A stretch of 64,000 nt of DNA from Promerops cafer (taxonomy: Eukaryota > Chordata > Aves > Passeriformes > Nectariniidae). Below, one piece after another: positions 37,448 through 49,615 of this stretch; position 1 is the first letter of the stretch, and every line of letters begins with the position of its first letter. The stretch lies in assembly GCA_013398275.1 (NCBI GenBank), contig VZSE01013243.1, positions 802,658 through 866,657 on the forward strand. Direction: 5' to 3'. The notes beneath the pieces were generated by a model. That model did no database searches, was not told the origin of the DNA, and saw only the letters and a list, made by a program, of their open reading frames with translations. The translations under genes were made by a program, and so were the position numbers.

Positions 37448-39669
37448 AAGCTGCCAGGATTCTGTTTCCCAGATTTTCTTTGCAACCGCTCAGAGATGGA
37501 AAATGTATTAATTTTAAATCTAAATCAAATCTAGGAAGCTGACAGTAGTACACAAACCGTTTGCTGAACTAACCTTTTTTCAACAGTACTGATTGTAGAA
37601 AACAGACAGGGATAACTGAGATTAAGGTAATGTCACTTCTTGTTGCTCCAGCACATCTTGTTAATTGAATGTGCAGTTTAGATCTTCACCTGTCAGTCAC
37701 AGAAAGGGAATCTATGTATTGCAAACCAACACACAGGACTGTGGCCACCACAACAGCAAGTCAAGTTCTTTACATATGGCTGGTTCATATGTGTGCCTCA
37801 GTTCTTTGATAGTTAATACCTTTTCCTCCTGTAAGAAATTTCTTACACCTTTTTAGAAAATAGGTATGCTATCTGAAATGAACACCAAAAAACCTCAGAA
37901 AAATCCCAATTTTTTGCTTATGTTTGAAGATTTTTTTTTTGTTACAAGTAATGGTAATAAAAACTGGGAAAACAACAAATCTGTAATTCTCAAAATTCCT
38001 GGAAACTGCTTTTTTAGGGATTGATTTGTAATTTAATATTCCATTTGCATGTAGATACTTTTTTAGGCCTTCAATTATGTGACCATGATAAATACTCCTA
38101 GCTCCACACAGCCTGTACAGTGCTTGCCAAATTCCCATCTTCTCTTCCAGCCAGATCCCTGGTCTGCTTGAAATACTTTGCAATGTACAGTAAAGCTACA
38201 TAATCCTGAATTGCCTCTCCCAAAGTACTGTTTATAGAGAGACATTTGTTTGGCCTATGAACATATAGTCACATTTTTACCTTGTTCCAGGAGCAGCTTC
38301 CGTCTTTTAAACTCTATTTTTTGTAGGAGTTCCAGAAAGCTCTAGAGATCATCTCATTGCAGAATGTTTTGCTGGAAAATGACTATCAGGAAGCACTTTT
38401 CTGGAGTCCTCCTGCTACAGAGGATATGCTGGTTATTAATGTTTCTATTGGCTTAGTATTGGGTGATGTACTACGACAAATATGACAACTGTCAGTTTTG
38501 TTATCAAAATCCATGGCAGTGTTGACACTGAAATCTAAATTTTTTGGACGGTCCAACTAATGAAAGTGCCATCTGTGGATGATCTGCATAAACAGAAGTA
38601 CTGATGCATGATACTTGAGTCTTGTAGAACCAATAGAAGTGTCTGTAGATACACCAGGTTCCTTCTAGTAGCTCTATATGTCAGTTCTTCAGAGCTGCTA
38701 CCAGCCAAGAAGCCTGTTCCTTTGATCAAACCGTGGAGGTTAGTGCTCTTGGCATTTAAAACCCTAAGTTCTACTCCTTATCATGGACTGGCTGCGGTCT
38801 GTTACACTGTCTTTAGGGTATTATCTGCTTATACTGGTTAGGTACAAGGAACCCCAGAAAATGGCACCAGGGTTAAACTCTGCTGAGCAGGAGCCATAAG
38901 TATGGAAGTTTTTCACTCAGCTCTTGCAATAGAAAGTTTATATGAATTGTTGCTTGGAATATTCTGTTTCGTGTCTGATTGTTTGCCATCCTCCATGTTT
39001 ATTTCCCTCAAGTTAATAGTTATATTCTCAATGATTTTTGCAAGGTGTAAACTGCAGGAAGATTTAATTCAGCCTGGGAAGAGAACTTGACAGCTTCAGT
39101 CCAAGACAAAAAATTAAGTGGAGAATTTGGGAACAACAATAAATTCAGAGATGGCTGAAAATTTCAGGAAAATCTTTTTTTGATAGGTTTTTGGCTACTA
39201 ACCCTTAAACATTAAAGCTTCCTCCAGCACAGGAACATATTTGTCACAGCTCTGATGTCCATAAAAACAGTGTACCACAGCCAGCAGTTGTGCTCCGAAA
39301 CACTTCTCTCTTTGCTAAAATAACATGGGATATTTTCCCACATAAGCAGCTCTTCTCCAAAGGAGCAGCAAATTCTTCATCCCTCTGATATCTACGGACC
39401 TGGACTAAAGAAACTCTGACTAAATTGTAAAAAAACCAACTTTGATATAGTGAGTATCTAAAACCCAACAGCCAGGAGACAAAGTTACTAGAGGATCGAT
39501 CCTCTTTTTTAACACTTTGTCTATAATGCAAAACATTAAAATATTTGTCTTCTTTTTCACTCATATTTGGGAGGATAGACTCATGGCTCGTATCTTTAAT
39601 TAGTAGTTGAGGACCTGAATGCCACTGATTTCTCTGTGAAATAGCTGCCTCTGGCCATTTAAAGTTAGA
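37448..39669. other. Unique DNA, no gene seen
   Basis: Minus-strand frames of 104 codons (37869-38183) and 148 codons (39244-39690) are present without recognised domains. The second one begins inside the CR1 tail at 39670-39708, which argues against it being a gene. Confidence 0.6.
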
Positions 39670-39708
39670 GCCAATGGTCTTTTCCAACATATATGATTCT
39701 GTGATTCA
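39670..39708 (+). mobile_element. CR1 LINE 3'-end remnant
   Basis: The terminus GGTCTTTTCCAAC followed by ATGATTCTGTGATTC is characteristic of the CR1 3' end, ending near 39708. Upstream bases are too diverged to assign, so only the terminal ~40 bases are called. It has no coding content. Confidence 0.65.
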
Positions 39709-40928
39709 GAATGAGGATTTTTGTTTCAAGAAACAATGTGAAATGAGAACACTCTGTAGTATTTCTCTAACAGTAGCTGCCTTTCTGGTACACATCTCCT
39801 CTGTTTGGAAGTGGCAGGTACCGGAGGAAAAAATTCTTGTCTTTGGAAATAATAAGGACAAAACCAGTAAAAAGACTAAAAAGTATTTCCCAATTCACAA
39901 ATGAATGACTCTTTTCACATAGCTTTTCTTTCTTCTTGTGACAGATGGCCCAATTACAGGACCTAATTAATAATTTTTAAAACTCTATTAATGAGCCCCT
40001 TGTTCAGGGAGTTTCAAGTACATGCTTGATATTGCTTATGTTCTTGTGGCATGGAAAGTGATTTTTGGAAAGAACACCAATGAATAGACTTTGTCTAAAC
40101 AAGAAGTAGAAATATGAAATACATATTAATTTTTTTCTAAAAATCAAATATTCTAAAAGCAAAAAGAAAAAAAGTTCCTTCCTGAAGGTAAAATTTTAAG
40201 TTTTTCATCTTTCTTCCTTCTTTCCTGCCAGAAGGTTGATTAATGATCCATATTTTCCTAGATTTTTTATAAAGTCATAATTCTGAAATTATTTAAAGGA
40301 ACCACATCAAAGTGTTCAAGGTTATCAGAAATAGAACATTTACAGCAAATTAGCCCAAAGCTTGTTTTCTGAATGATATGTTTATGTATAAAACTATGAT
40401 ATATTAAAAAGACAATGAAGGAAAGATAAAGAGTAGTGGAAATAGAGGCAATAGGCAAACGTAGCCGTAAGGACTTTTGATCCCAACAAATTGTAAATGG
40501 AACATGAAGGACATGCTCTATCAAAGGTGAAGGTGATGGAGTCACCTCTGAATTATATTTTAATTACTTGCCCAATTTTAACAAAGCATGATAATTAAAT
40601 TAATCAGGTAAAAAAATCTGTCAATTTGTAGGTAGTTGATGATTTTTTGAGTAATTTTTTTGCTCACTAATGGAACCTATTAATAGTTGTAAAGATTTAA
40701 TTTAATCTAAAATTACAGGATGCTCTTATCAGGAGTTAGAAATGTATATTTATTTCAGTTTTATTTTTTGGTTTGTTTTTGCTGTTTGGGTTGTGGGCCA
40801 TTAATAAATTACAGACTGGCAGGCCTGAAACAAAGAAAAGAAGAATGACTAAAGAAAACTCCAATAGCACTACCAAAACATTTAAAAAACATCTAAAAGC
40901 TGCCAATAATTTCCTCAGTATTTTTTTC
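39709..40928. other. Unique AT-rich DNA between CR1 tail and solo LTR
   Basis: No gene is recognised. The stretch is very AT-rich with homopolymer A and T runs, and it includes a 92-codon minus-strand frame at 40267-40545 without a recognised domain. Confidence 0.6.
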
Positions 40929-40933
40929 AGATC
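40929..40933 (+). repeat. Target-site duplication AGATC (left)
   Basis: AGATC directly precedes the TG start of the LTR and is repeated directly after its CA end at 41238-41242. A 5-bp duplication is typical of class III (ERVL-like) integration. Confidence 0.75.
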
Positions 40934-41237
40934 TGTCTTGGTTTGAAAGGCAGGTGTGTGCTAAGGAAGGCAGGAGCCTCCCTTGGAGTGGGAAATGTAA
41001 ACCTTCTCCCTCCAGCTGCCCCAGCCCCGTCCTTTACCTGCCCAATGCCCGCAGTATCTCTGTCTCTCTGAGAGAAACTCCCAGATAAGAGAAGTGCAAC
41101 CAGATGCCTTCCTCTCCTGAACTTGGCCACTTCTTTTGTTTCTATTAAGTACCCAGTTGTTAGTGTTTCCTAGCAATTTATGGGAAAAAATTCTATAAGT
41201 AAAAAGGAACAAAAGGAAAGAAACCTAACCCCCACCA
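40934..41237 (+). mobile_element. Solo LTR, ERVL-like
   Basis: The element begins TGTCTTGGTTTG and ends CCACCA, so it has canonical TG...CA termini. It is 304 bases long and is flanked on both sides by AGATC. The first ~80 bases, including GCTAAGGAAGGCAGGAGCCT, resemble from memory a family of LTRs abundant in songbird genomes. The rest diverges from what I remember, so the subfamily is uncertain. No internal retroviral sequence is present on either side, so this is what remains after recombination between two LTRs of an old provirus. Two overlapping minus-strand frames inside it are chance. It is non-coding, but LTRs can retain promoter or polyadenylation activity. Confidence 0.75.
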
Positions 41238-41242
41238 AGATC
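41238..41242 (+). repeat. Target-site duplication AGATC (right)
   Basis: It matches the left copy exactly and directly follows the terminal CA of the LTR. Confidence 0.75.
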
Positions 41243-43018
41243 ATACTTGTTTATAATTATTTTCTCAAGAGGAATACTTTGTTTTACGTGTTATCATGCT
41301 TTTATTTTTTTTCCTGGCATGCATAAAAGAGGACAAACTAGAGAGCAGAAATCAGGAACACAACACAGTAATTCTCATTTACAATTTGTTTCCTATTTTT
41401 CATCAGATTTTCCGTGAGATGGGAGGGCAGTTCAGAAGCTGTGGATCTTCTGCTGCTGCTGCATCACAAGAAGTAGGACAAGTTGGGGGAGATTAAGTGT
41501 GCCTAATTAATTACAAAATATTCTATCTTAGGCTAAAATGATGATTTGGTCACAAATCTCTAAGTACTAAGTGGAGAGAGAAATAAAATAATATGACATA
41601 GTCTTCAGAATGAAGGCATAACAACCTTCAGTGTAGGGAACTTGGAAGCAGAACAACTGAGATCAGAATTGCTCTACCTCAGATAAAAATTAATGCCTTT
41701 GTGATACGTCAACACTTCTGACACTTGCTCCAAGCTGGCTGATATCACACTCAGAGGGCAAATACTCTTCAACCTTCCTTTTCCTCTTCTGATAATTGCT
41801 GGCTGCCACTGTGTGCACACAGTTTCTTTATGAATTGTAGTTTGACTCCTGTAGAAGTAATTTCATAGCACATAAGACACCATTACTGTGGCAGTAAGGG
41901 AACTAATGGTCAAGTTTTCTGGCTTATGAACTGCTAAGTGCCTTTTTAGTTTGAGCATACCCAGGAACAGAAGATGGAGTTTGTTTACACACAGAGGGAA
42001 ATCATCAAAGTGTTGTGTTCTTCACACCATGATCCATTAGGACACAAGAGGTTTACTACTCAGTTTACAGATTTTGCCTGCAAGTTACATTTTGATGAGG
42101 TAGAGATCAGGAAACTGCACCAAATGTCCACCCTGTTTTTTTTCCTGTTTACTCCCACTAATTAGGGTCGCTTCTAGCAATTAAGCATCCTTGGTGGGCA
42201 CTAGTGTTTCAGACCTCTCTGTGCAGGTAGATGTCCTATTTTCTGGAAACCCATCCACTCCTTTCTAAATTCAAATCATGGAGGTAAGCCTAATTGTTAA
42301 AATTTTCAGGTAGATTATTGAGCAAGGACAGAGCACAGGGGCTGCAAAATGTATTGGGTGGAGTATTAGAGAGCTGCCAGCCTCAATTATCTTTCACACA
42401 GTTTACCCAAGAAGGTTAGGAGAGTATGAAAAATGGATCCCACAAGCCAGAACTGAAAACAAAGTCATTCACAGAGCCAAAATTTAAAGCACGTACTGAC
42501 TTCTGAAAATCACAAGGGAATTGTGATGGAAAGTTGATATCCTCTGGGAAGGATTGTTCATAACTTGGCATGAGTTTTCAGCAGGCTGTTCTCATAACAC
42601 ACAGTACTGAAATTCCTCTGTTAAAACCCTTGTAGGATAAGCTCTGAGCCATCAGAGATTTATAACTATTCATGTTGTAAGTACTTTAAACAAGAATAAT
42701 GAAGAAAAGGGATCAGAGTACTGAGTAGTCATGTAAAGTGTTATGGTTTCAAAATAAGAAACAACCAAATACAAGTTTATTTTACAGATATCTTAGAGAT
42801 TTTTAAATTTATTATAATCTAAAAATTATGGTGGCATTAAAACCTAAATCTTAGCATTAATTTTGATTTTAAGTTCCTTTACTAATTTCTCTTTAAAATC
42901 TAAATAGCAGCAGAAAATTACATAAAATACATATATATCTCACAATATACAAATAAAATTATTAATTACTTAAAATAATACATTTTCAGTCAGTACTGCT
43001 GTCTTTGTTTTAAATTTA
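41243..43018. other. Unique DNA, no gene seen
   Basis: An acceptor-like tract, TTTCCTATTTTTCATCAG, at about 41389-41406 precedes a short open stretch ending in TAA near 41496, but there is no other exon evidence. A frame at 41974-42165 has no recognised domain. The rest is AT-rich. Confidence 0.6.
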
Positions 43019-43069
43019 CTGCATATTATTTGTTACTAAGTCCTGCATATTATTTGTTACTAAGTCCTG
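43019..43069. repeat. Perfect 24-bp tandem duplication
   Basis: The 24-base unit beginning CTGCATATTATTTG and ending CTAAGTC occupies 43019-43042 and repeats without mismatch at 43043-43066. It is followed by the first three bases of a third copy. Perfect identity suggests a recent event or an assembly artefact. Confidence 0.9.
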
Positions 43070-45647
43070 TAGCTATATTTTCCCTGGCATTAAGATTTAG
43101 CTAAATAAAAATACAACCTACATCAAACAGTAGAAGTTTTAGTGTATCAAGTCTGTGATAATGTTAAGGTAAAAACTTTCACTGAAACACTTGAAAATGC
43201 ATTGTAATGTGATATTCACTTCCCTTTAGCAATTTTTGTTATCGACACCATTGTGCCATTTTTACTACCTGCCACCATGTATTTCTATAGAATCCCACTT
43301 TGCCTTGATGCAAAAATGGGTGAAGTAATCTCTCAAATCCTCTTTAGACTTCTATTTCTATAAATTGCTTGTTTGTTACTTGGGGGAAGAGACCATAAGA
43401 ATCTGTTCCAAAAATTGCGTTCTGTAATACCCCTGTGCAACAATTCTTGTAAAGACACCACGGTATTACTTTCTAAAGGCATCCTAGTTCTTGTAAATCA
43501 AGAAATGTGAAAAGAAAGAAATAGATCAGGGATGGTTCCCTTTATGATATCACCAATGTCAAACTTTGGGCTCATTTTAGCTGAGCCAACTGTTATTCTT
43601 AGTTGTTGTGGAAGAAAAGAAATATATTTGATGAAGTCTTTACTCTGGTAAAATCAAGTTTGTGGGTCTAGACAGCTGAGAGAATTGGGAAAAGGACCTG
43701 GAAGGTTTCCCTATTACCTTGTTAACTAAAATGGGCCTCATGGTGACAGCAGCAAAAAATTGTATCTTTGTTTCTCATTTGTCTCTATGAAGTTAATTGA
43801 TGGTCCCAGTAAAAAGTCCATTGGGATATAATGGTGTAACAAAATAAAAATCTTCAAACATTTGTCAGATAGTTGTTCTCTCTATAAATAAATTTGGGAG
43901 ACAGTTTTTATTTCGTTCATCAGAAACTACAAATATTTCACTTCTAATGCACAGTTGAAGGGTGACTAAAGCAGTTAGGGACAGGGGTATGAGAAGCAGC
44001 ATCCCATCAGCAATGAGAATGACTGTGTTAACAAAGTGATGCTGCTAATGATGTAAATACATGCCAAGAGCTGCTTAAACCTTGGTGGCACCTGCTGTGG
44101 AGACCAGTGAGCTCCACAGACATCTGAGAAATGGCCAGTGTCACAGTGCTCAGAGTTATGCTCTTGGTCACCCCTGGGGTTTGAGGCATCTCTGGTGGTG
44201 CCAAAGAGGTCTGGCTGCGCTGAGCCAGGAGTTGCCTGTGGGGTGGTGAGACTCTTGCTCCACTGCTGGCACCTGGGCAGCACCATGACCCTCACTAAAT
44301 GCAGAAATCAATGGGTGGCTGGAGGGACTCTGATAAGTGCAGAAGGCACTGTGGTGGAAGGAATGGGAAGGCAAGTCTAGAGCTGTGCATTCTGTAAGTC
44401 TCCCCTGGGATAACAAAGGAAAAATCTGAGGTATTTCAAAACTGCCACTTGTAGAGAGGCTGTGCTGTTTTGTGCATTGCTGCAGTGCTGGGCTGCCTGT
44501 GCTGCTGTGCCTAGAGCAGCTGCATCCAGTGAGCACTGGGAGCCTGAGCAGACTTCTAATATGATTGTTTTCTCTAGGAGTGGTGAAACAAGGATAAAGT
44601 GTCACAATGTTCTCTTTATGGAGGAACATGCACAGATATGAAAATAAGTTATTGTTTGGGGATGTAAAAAAATGCATATGTATATTGACTATGTTGCTTT
44701 ATTTTCCCCTGTCAGGGATGGAAATAAACAACTTTGCAACAATAACAGACAAATCACAGCACCAGAGCTCTGAGGTGATGTTCACTGAAATCAAAGTCAT
44801 CAGCTTTTCAAGGCAGGAACAGCTATACCTGTCACAGAGAAACACGAGTTCACAGTGAGCATTCCCATATAGTACACAACACAGATAATAAGAGAGGTAA
44901 TGAAAAAACCTACAAGCCTTCTTGGCTTCCACAGGCCACAATGCTTTTTAAAAATATGGAGAGGGGAAGAGTATATTATAAGTGGATTTTTTCATATTCC
45001 CTGTTCATCTCCGTTCATTTTCTGCTCTATCTCGTATGTACTTCCAAATTAGAAAAGAATATAACCACAAGAAACAATCAGTCTCCTCTGTTTTAGAGAG
45101 ACTTGTCTCATTGTTTGTGTAGCATGGCAGCCTATTCTGTAAGTGATTTATATGATCAGTCATCCTTTGAACAGAAAATGTTGTGAATTGGTTATTTTGG
45201 GTATCTCATTTGTCACCCATAGCTTTTGTCACAACATTACTGGTAAGAAAAAAATTGATGAAAAAATTACCTTTTTATTCATGAACAAGCTTTGCATGGA
45301 AAAGAAGCTCAGCTTCTTTATTCTTGGAATATAGTAGTTGTCTTTAGCATTACTGTGTGCTAAATAGTGCTTTGTATCTAGTTCACCTTTGTGACCTTTA
45401 GAAGTGTTTGTCTACACAGACAGATAGCTGATTGGATCTGATATATTTAATTTCTAAAATTCTAACACATGCCTTCTCAACCTCACCTTAAGTCAAGACA
45501 ATCTAATTGATAAGATATCCTTTCAGGAGTCCTTAATGCAGTAGAGTCAGATATTAATGTATTTCAAATGGCTGTAAAGAAGTATCTCCATTTTCGCAGA
45601 AAAGGCCAAAATCCCTCCTTCTATGTTAGAAGATAGTCATATACACA
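43070..45647. other. Unique DNA, no gene seen
   Basis: A minus-strand frame of 169 codons (44168-44677) spans a GC-richer patch at about 44090-44540. It is Ser/His/Pro-rich with no recognised domain, and overlapping frames are open on the other strand, so I judge it non-coding. No transposon is recognised. Confidence 0.55.
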
Positions 45648-45726
45648 GATACAGAGTCAAGTTAGATTTGGGTTACTATGTCCTCCTAAAGAATATAGTA
45701 ACCCAAATCTAATTTGACTGTGTATC
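45648..45726. repeat. Near-perfect inverted repeat, 32-bp arms, 15-base loop
   Basis: The left arm (45648-45679) begins GATACAGAGTCAAG and ends GGGTTACTAT. The right arm (45695-45726) begins ATAGTAACCC and ends ACTGTGTATC. Thirty of 32 positions pair, and the spacer is GTCCTCCTAAAGAAT. Transcribed from either strand it would fold into a stable ~79-nt hairpin, which is pre-miRNA size. It could instead be an inverted duplication from replication-fork template switching, or the relic of a palindromic mobile element. No known miRNA is recognised. Confidence 0.85.
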
Positions 45727-48029
45727 CTTCTAATCATCTCTACATTTGTATCTTAATATTGTAAAAGCGGTAATCTAGGTAATAGCTTTTATCTCTTCTG
45801 ATAAATTACAGCATCAACAGGCTCCACTAAGGCTTCATTTTATCTCTGAGAAAGTGACTTCAGAAAATTCTGTGAATTAACTCAGGGCTCCAGTGTCCAA
45901 GTCTATTATCTTGTTAGATTTTGCTAGTCACAAATTTTCTTTAAAACCAGTCGCAACAAAATGAAAACCAGAGGATTGAATCTTCCTGAACCCTAAAATC
46001 TATAGGCTTAAGGGGAAAAACTGTGGAGGAAGGAGAGCTTTGCCAATGAAGTTTGAAGGCCGCTGACATTCAACAAAAGTAACCCACCAAAAAAATAAAA
46101 AATCTGTCTTCTGTGTTACTATCTTCTGTTTCCATGGAAACCAAGGCTGGATTGGCAAAAATGGGTTAAGTGCTTTACAGTGACAGAGACTAATCACTGT
46201 TATTTTATAACATTACTGTTACCAGTGGAAGGGAAGGCTGTATTCTAAGGAGACATAGGTTTGCAATGAGTCTACTTCTTGCTGAAACTATCAGACAGCA
46301 AAAATACCTGATACAAGAAATTTTGATTAAATATACAGGAAATCAATACAGACTATACGTAAGTCATAAGAACCTGAGAAATACTGTATATAAGAAATCA
46401 GTTAATCCCAAAGTCAATGACTAGCAAAATCTGACCATATGACTACTTGATTTTCAAAACACTGAGAAAACACTCAGTTACTTATCAACACTCAAATACA
46501 GAAAAATTATTCTGTCTGTCCTCTTTTCCAGTGTATGCCTTATTCTCCGGGGAATTTACCTCAGAGAATTTCCAGCAACAAAAATCTTCAGCATGCATTG
46601 TTATCCTGAAAACAAGTTTTATTCTTCGTGGTTGAGAATCTAGACTTCTATGGGGCAGAAAAGTTCAGTACCAGTGTTAATTTTCCAACACTTATTTTCT
46701 TTTGAGCAAGTCAGACCAGAGGAAAAAACCAAATCTCATTTCTTTCAGAAGCATTGCTTTCTGGAAACAACAACATCCTCAGATTTTAGGTGGGTGTTCA
46801 CAATTGCTCAGAAAAAACCAGTCACAGTGTCAGAATTGGCACATATTAAACAGAAAGCAACAGGCTTGTGTTCTGGGAATACAACAAAATGTTAATTGTT
46901 CCAAACCCTATTTAAAAGTGCTGATGACTATGCCAGAAATATTTTTACTTTGAGAGTCTTGTTGTGTATATCAGGCCAAGTTGAAGATACTTAAGTCATG
47001 CTTTGTCAAGTAGCCTTTAGCATCCAGGAAAACAGGCCATTTTTGTGAAATATTCCACATACAGGATGCCTGTACCTACTTGCCAACTTAGATTCCTAAG
47101 AACAACCCTTAAGCACCGTCAGACTCTTTTTCAGCCCCTGTGCAAGTCCACAGATACCCAGAGGCCCTGGCCCTGAAGTCTGGTGCAAGCCCACCCTGAC
47201 TGGTGTTCCAAAGCCCAGTGCCGTGCCGTGCTGCTCTGGTCCTGGCTTGCCCGTGGGATTTCAGCCGGTACGAGGGAAAACAAACAGGGCAGGAGGAATG
47301 GGGCCAGGCTAAGTTCAGGCATTTCTGCTTTAGCAAAAAACCCAGGGAGTGGCTGCTTAGGCTGATGTTCAGATGATCCCATCTGATTTATTGTAGGTAT
47401 CTGGAATGATGTATTTACCTGGGTTTTCCAAAAAACTAGGCTGCAGGATACTCCACAGTGAGGCTGTCTCTTTGAAGTTATTTGCTATGCTTAAAGTGTT
47501 TAACTGCTGCTGGGGCTGGAGTGAGAAGAGCCTTTGCATTAAGAGGAATAATTTCCAGGCTTGGGATCTCAGTTTCAGGTCACGGTGTCTCTGGCTGGGC
47601 CTGGGAAATGACCACCAGTCTGCCAGGCTCAAGGCAAAGATTTCTCTGAGAATATGCATTAAATTGAGCAAAACAGTGACAAATATGAAGAGTCTGTGTC
47701 TTCTGCAGGGGCTTAGGGACAAGTAAAATAATTTTTTGCTTTTCATTCAGTCTCAAGTCCAACAATCCCAGGGGAATCTTTAGAGTTTTGCCTAAAAATG
47801 CCCAAAGTAGAATTCCTCAGTGTCAATTGTCAATTCATAATCCTGGGAATCTGAATGACAGAAGTACCCTTTTCATAATAAAATGAAAGGATATCTCAAA
47901 ATGCCATTTTGTCTTATAATAAACTTATTCTTCCTAATACATGTTAGCAGTTAATTTACAAGCTACTGTTACTTGAATTCTACTTATACTTAAATAGAGA
48001 AGGTTTTTCACTGCATAACTACTTGATTA
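45727..48029. other. Unique DNA, no gene seen
   Basis: 47109-47382 is GC-richer and shows overlapping frames on both strands. 47369-47746 has frames of over 100 codons on both strands. None has a recognised domain. No repeat family is recognised. Confidence 0.6.
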
Positions 48030-48800
48030 AAATACTTTAAGAGGTGATACAAGAATAAAGGTGTTCAGAGCTGGTATTAGAACTTGTAACTTTGGTAACT
48101 CATATATGAAGGCAATATTTTTTGCGAAAATGAGAAAATGTAGGTGAAAGGGTAAAGCAAAATTTGTAAAAACAAGAATTATTATGTTCAATAAGAAGCA
48201 TAGGGTAGGATTGCACAACTGGGTGAAAAGAGGTCAAAAGTATAGCACATCGAGAAGGATTTGAAGAGGAGGAGGGCAACTTTGAATTTATCCCCTGTTT
48301 TAGTTCAGCACAAATGCAAAAAATAAAGTGATGTAGAGCAAAGGAGAGACATGATCAGGGATTTTTAGGGCAATGAAAGCATAAGAGAAAAGGAACAGTC
48401 TAATTATGAGAAAAGCAAAGAGAGTAGGAAAAAAGAAAGAAAAAAGTATTGCAACACTGAACATTGAAGAAAAATTATAGGAGACTGTGGACTCCAAAAT
48501 CACAGTTCTTGCAAATGACATTTACTATGGGAATGAGCAAAAGATATCAAAGTAAAAGAAAATGAGCTGAAATAGTGATCTGGTATGCAATCTAAATAGA
48601 GAAAAAGAAGGCAGTAGTTATAAAGGCAGAGAACAGCAAAATAGGTCAAAGGGAAAGCATTCAAGAAAGAGAATGTGATTTTTTAAGAGAATTTTTAGAT
48701 GGGCTCTGAGAATCGAGCTATTAGCAAAAGGATGAAATCATCACTATAAAAGAGTTGAGAAAATAGAGACCCTCTCAGTTTGAACATAAGGAGGATAGAC
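48030..48800. other. Purine-skewed tract on plus strand
   Basis: The plus strand is strongly purine-rich. In two blocks that I counted, 48301-48360 and 48421-48480, purines are 43/60 and 46/60. It is not a simple repeat, as no period is evident. The cause could be a decayed ancient element, transcription-associated skew, or a degenerate polypurine tract. No long frame exists here. Confidence 0.5.
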
Positions 48801-49534
48801 CTTTTCACTAGTCTGTACTTAGACTGAGGAGTAGAGTGGTAAATTATCTGAGCAAAACAGGTCAAACTGGTGAAGGATCGTGATGCCACCTGCCTGTGTG
48901 GTCCCAGACAGGTCCTGGTTTGCCTAGAGCAAGCAACCTCCAGCAGCCAGACTGCTGTCTGGTTGTCAGCCACTCTCCGTGATCCCTCTGATGTCCCTGT
49001 CTGATGAAGAGAAGAATGTTGGTGGGGGGATACACACTAAACACCCGTGAACCAAGTGCTGCGCCCATGGAAGACCCTGACTCAGCCATCACTGACCACC
49101 TCCTCTCAACAAAAAACTTCTCTCAGCTCACAACCTCCACTGCATCTCTCAGGTACACAAATGCAGCCAGCTTCATTTTTTCACTCACAGTGGGCCTCTC
49201 CCTTTGGATTTTAAAACACTTAGTGGATTATACCACTAATTATTCCTCCCATTTCCTTTCCAGGATGCTTTCAGTCCTTGCACCTCCAGTGATCCAGCTG
49301 TTTATGCCACACTCTAATCAGTTCAGTGAGACTGTCCTGATGTCACAACTGCTGATGAGCTGAACATTCCTGGTTTTAGGGCAAACTTTGTAGTCCTTTA
49401 TGCTGGCACAATGTGAAGCACATATGCTTTCAAATTAAGCCTGATGTAAATGAGAACACACACTGATGGAGAATTGGCTTTTTTTGTCAAGTTTTTTGTA
49501 CCTTTGTCACCTCTGTGAGCAAAACTAGCAATAG
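48801..49534. other. Unique DNA with a 119-codon frame, no recognised gene
   Basis: A plus-strand ATG frame at 49004-49363 encodes 119 residues, with a hydrophobic stretch near residues 55-70 and no domain I know. 48830-49110 is GC-richer than its surroundings and could be an old repeat. I do not call a gene here. Confidence 0.5.
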
Positions 49535-49615
49535 GCAAAAAAAACCCACAACAAACCCAAAAACACCAAAACCAAACCAAAAAAAAATACCCCAAAACAA
49601 AATAAAACCCCAAAA
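49535..49615. repeat. A/C-rich low-complexity tract
   Basis: Almost every base is A or C, with irregular AAACCC-, CCAAAA- and CAAACC-like units. The minus strand is correspondingly G/T-rich. It makes part of an artificial minus-strand frame at 49398-49646 look hydrophobic and Phe/Trp-rich. Confidence 0.85.

Noticed and set aside
39244..39690. 148-codon minus-strand frame
   Set aside because: It starts inside a CR1 terminus on the opposite strand, so its N-terminus is transposon DNA, and no domain is recognised.
44168..44677. 169-codon minus-strand frame
   Set aside because: Low-complexity Ser/His/Pro composition in a GC-richer patch, with other frames open on the opposite strand.
49004..49363. 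119-codon ATG frame with a hydrophobic segment
   Set aside because: Peptide-like at first sight, but no known family, splice context or neighbouring exon supports it.
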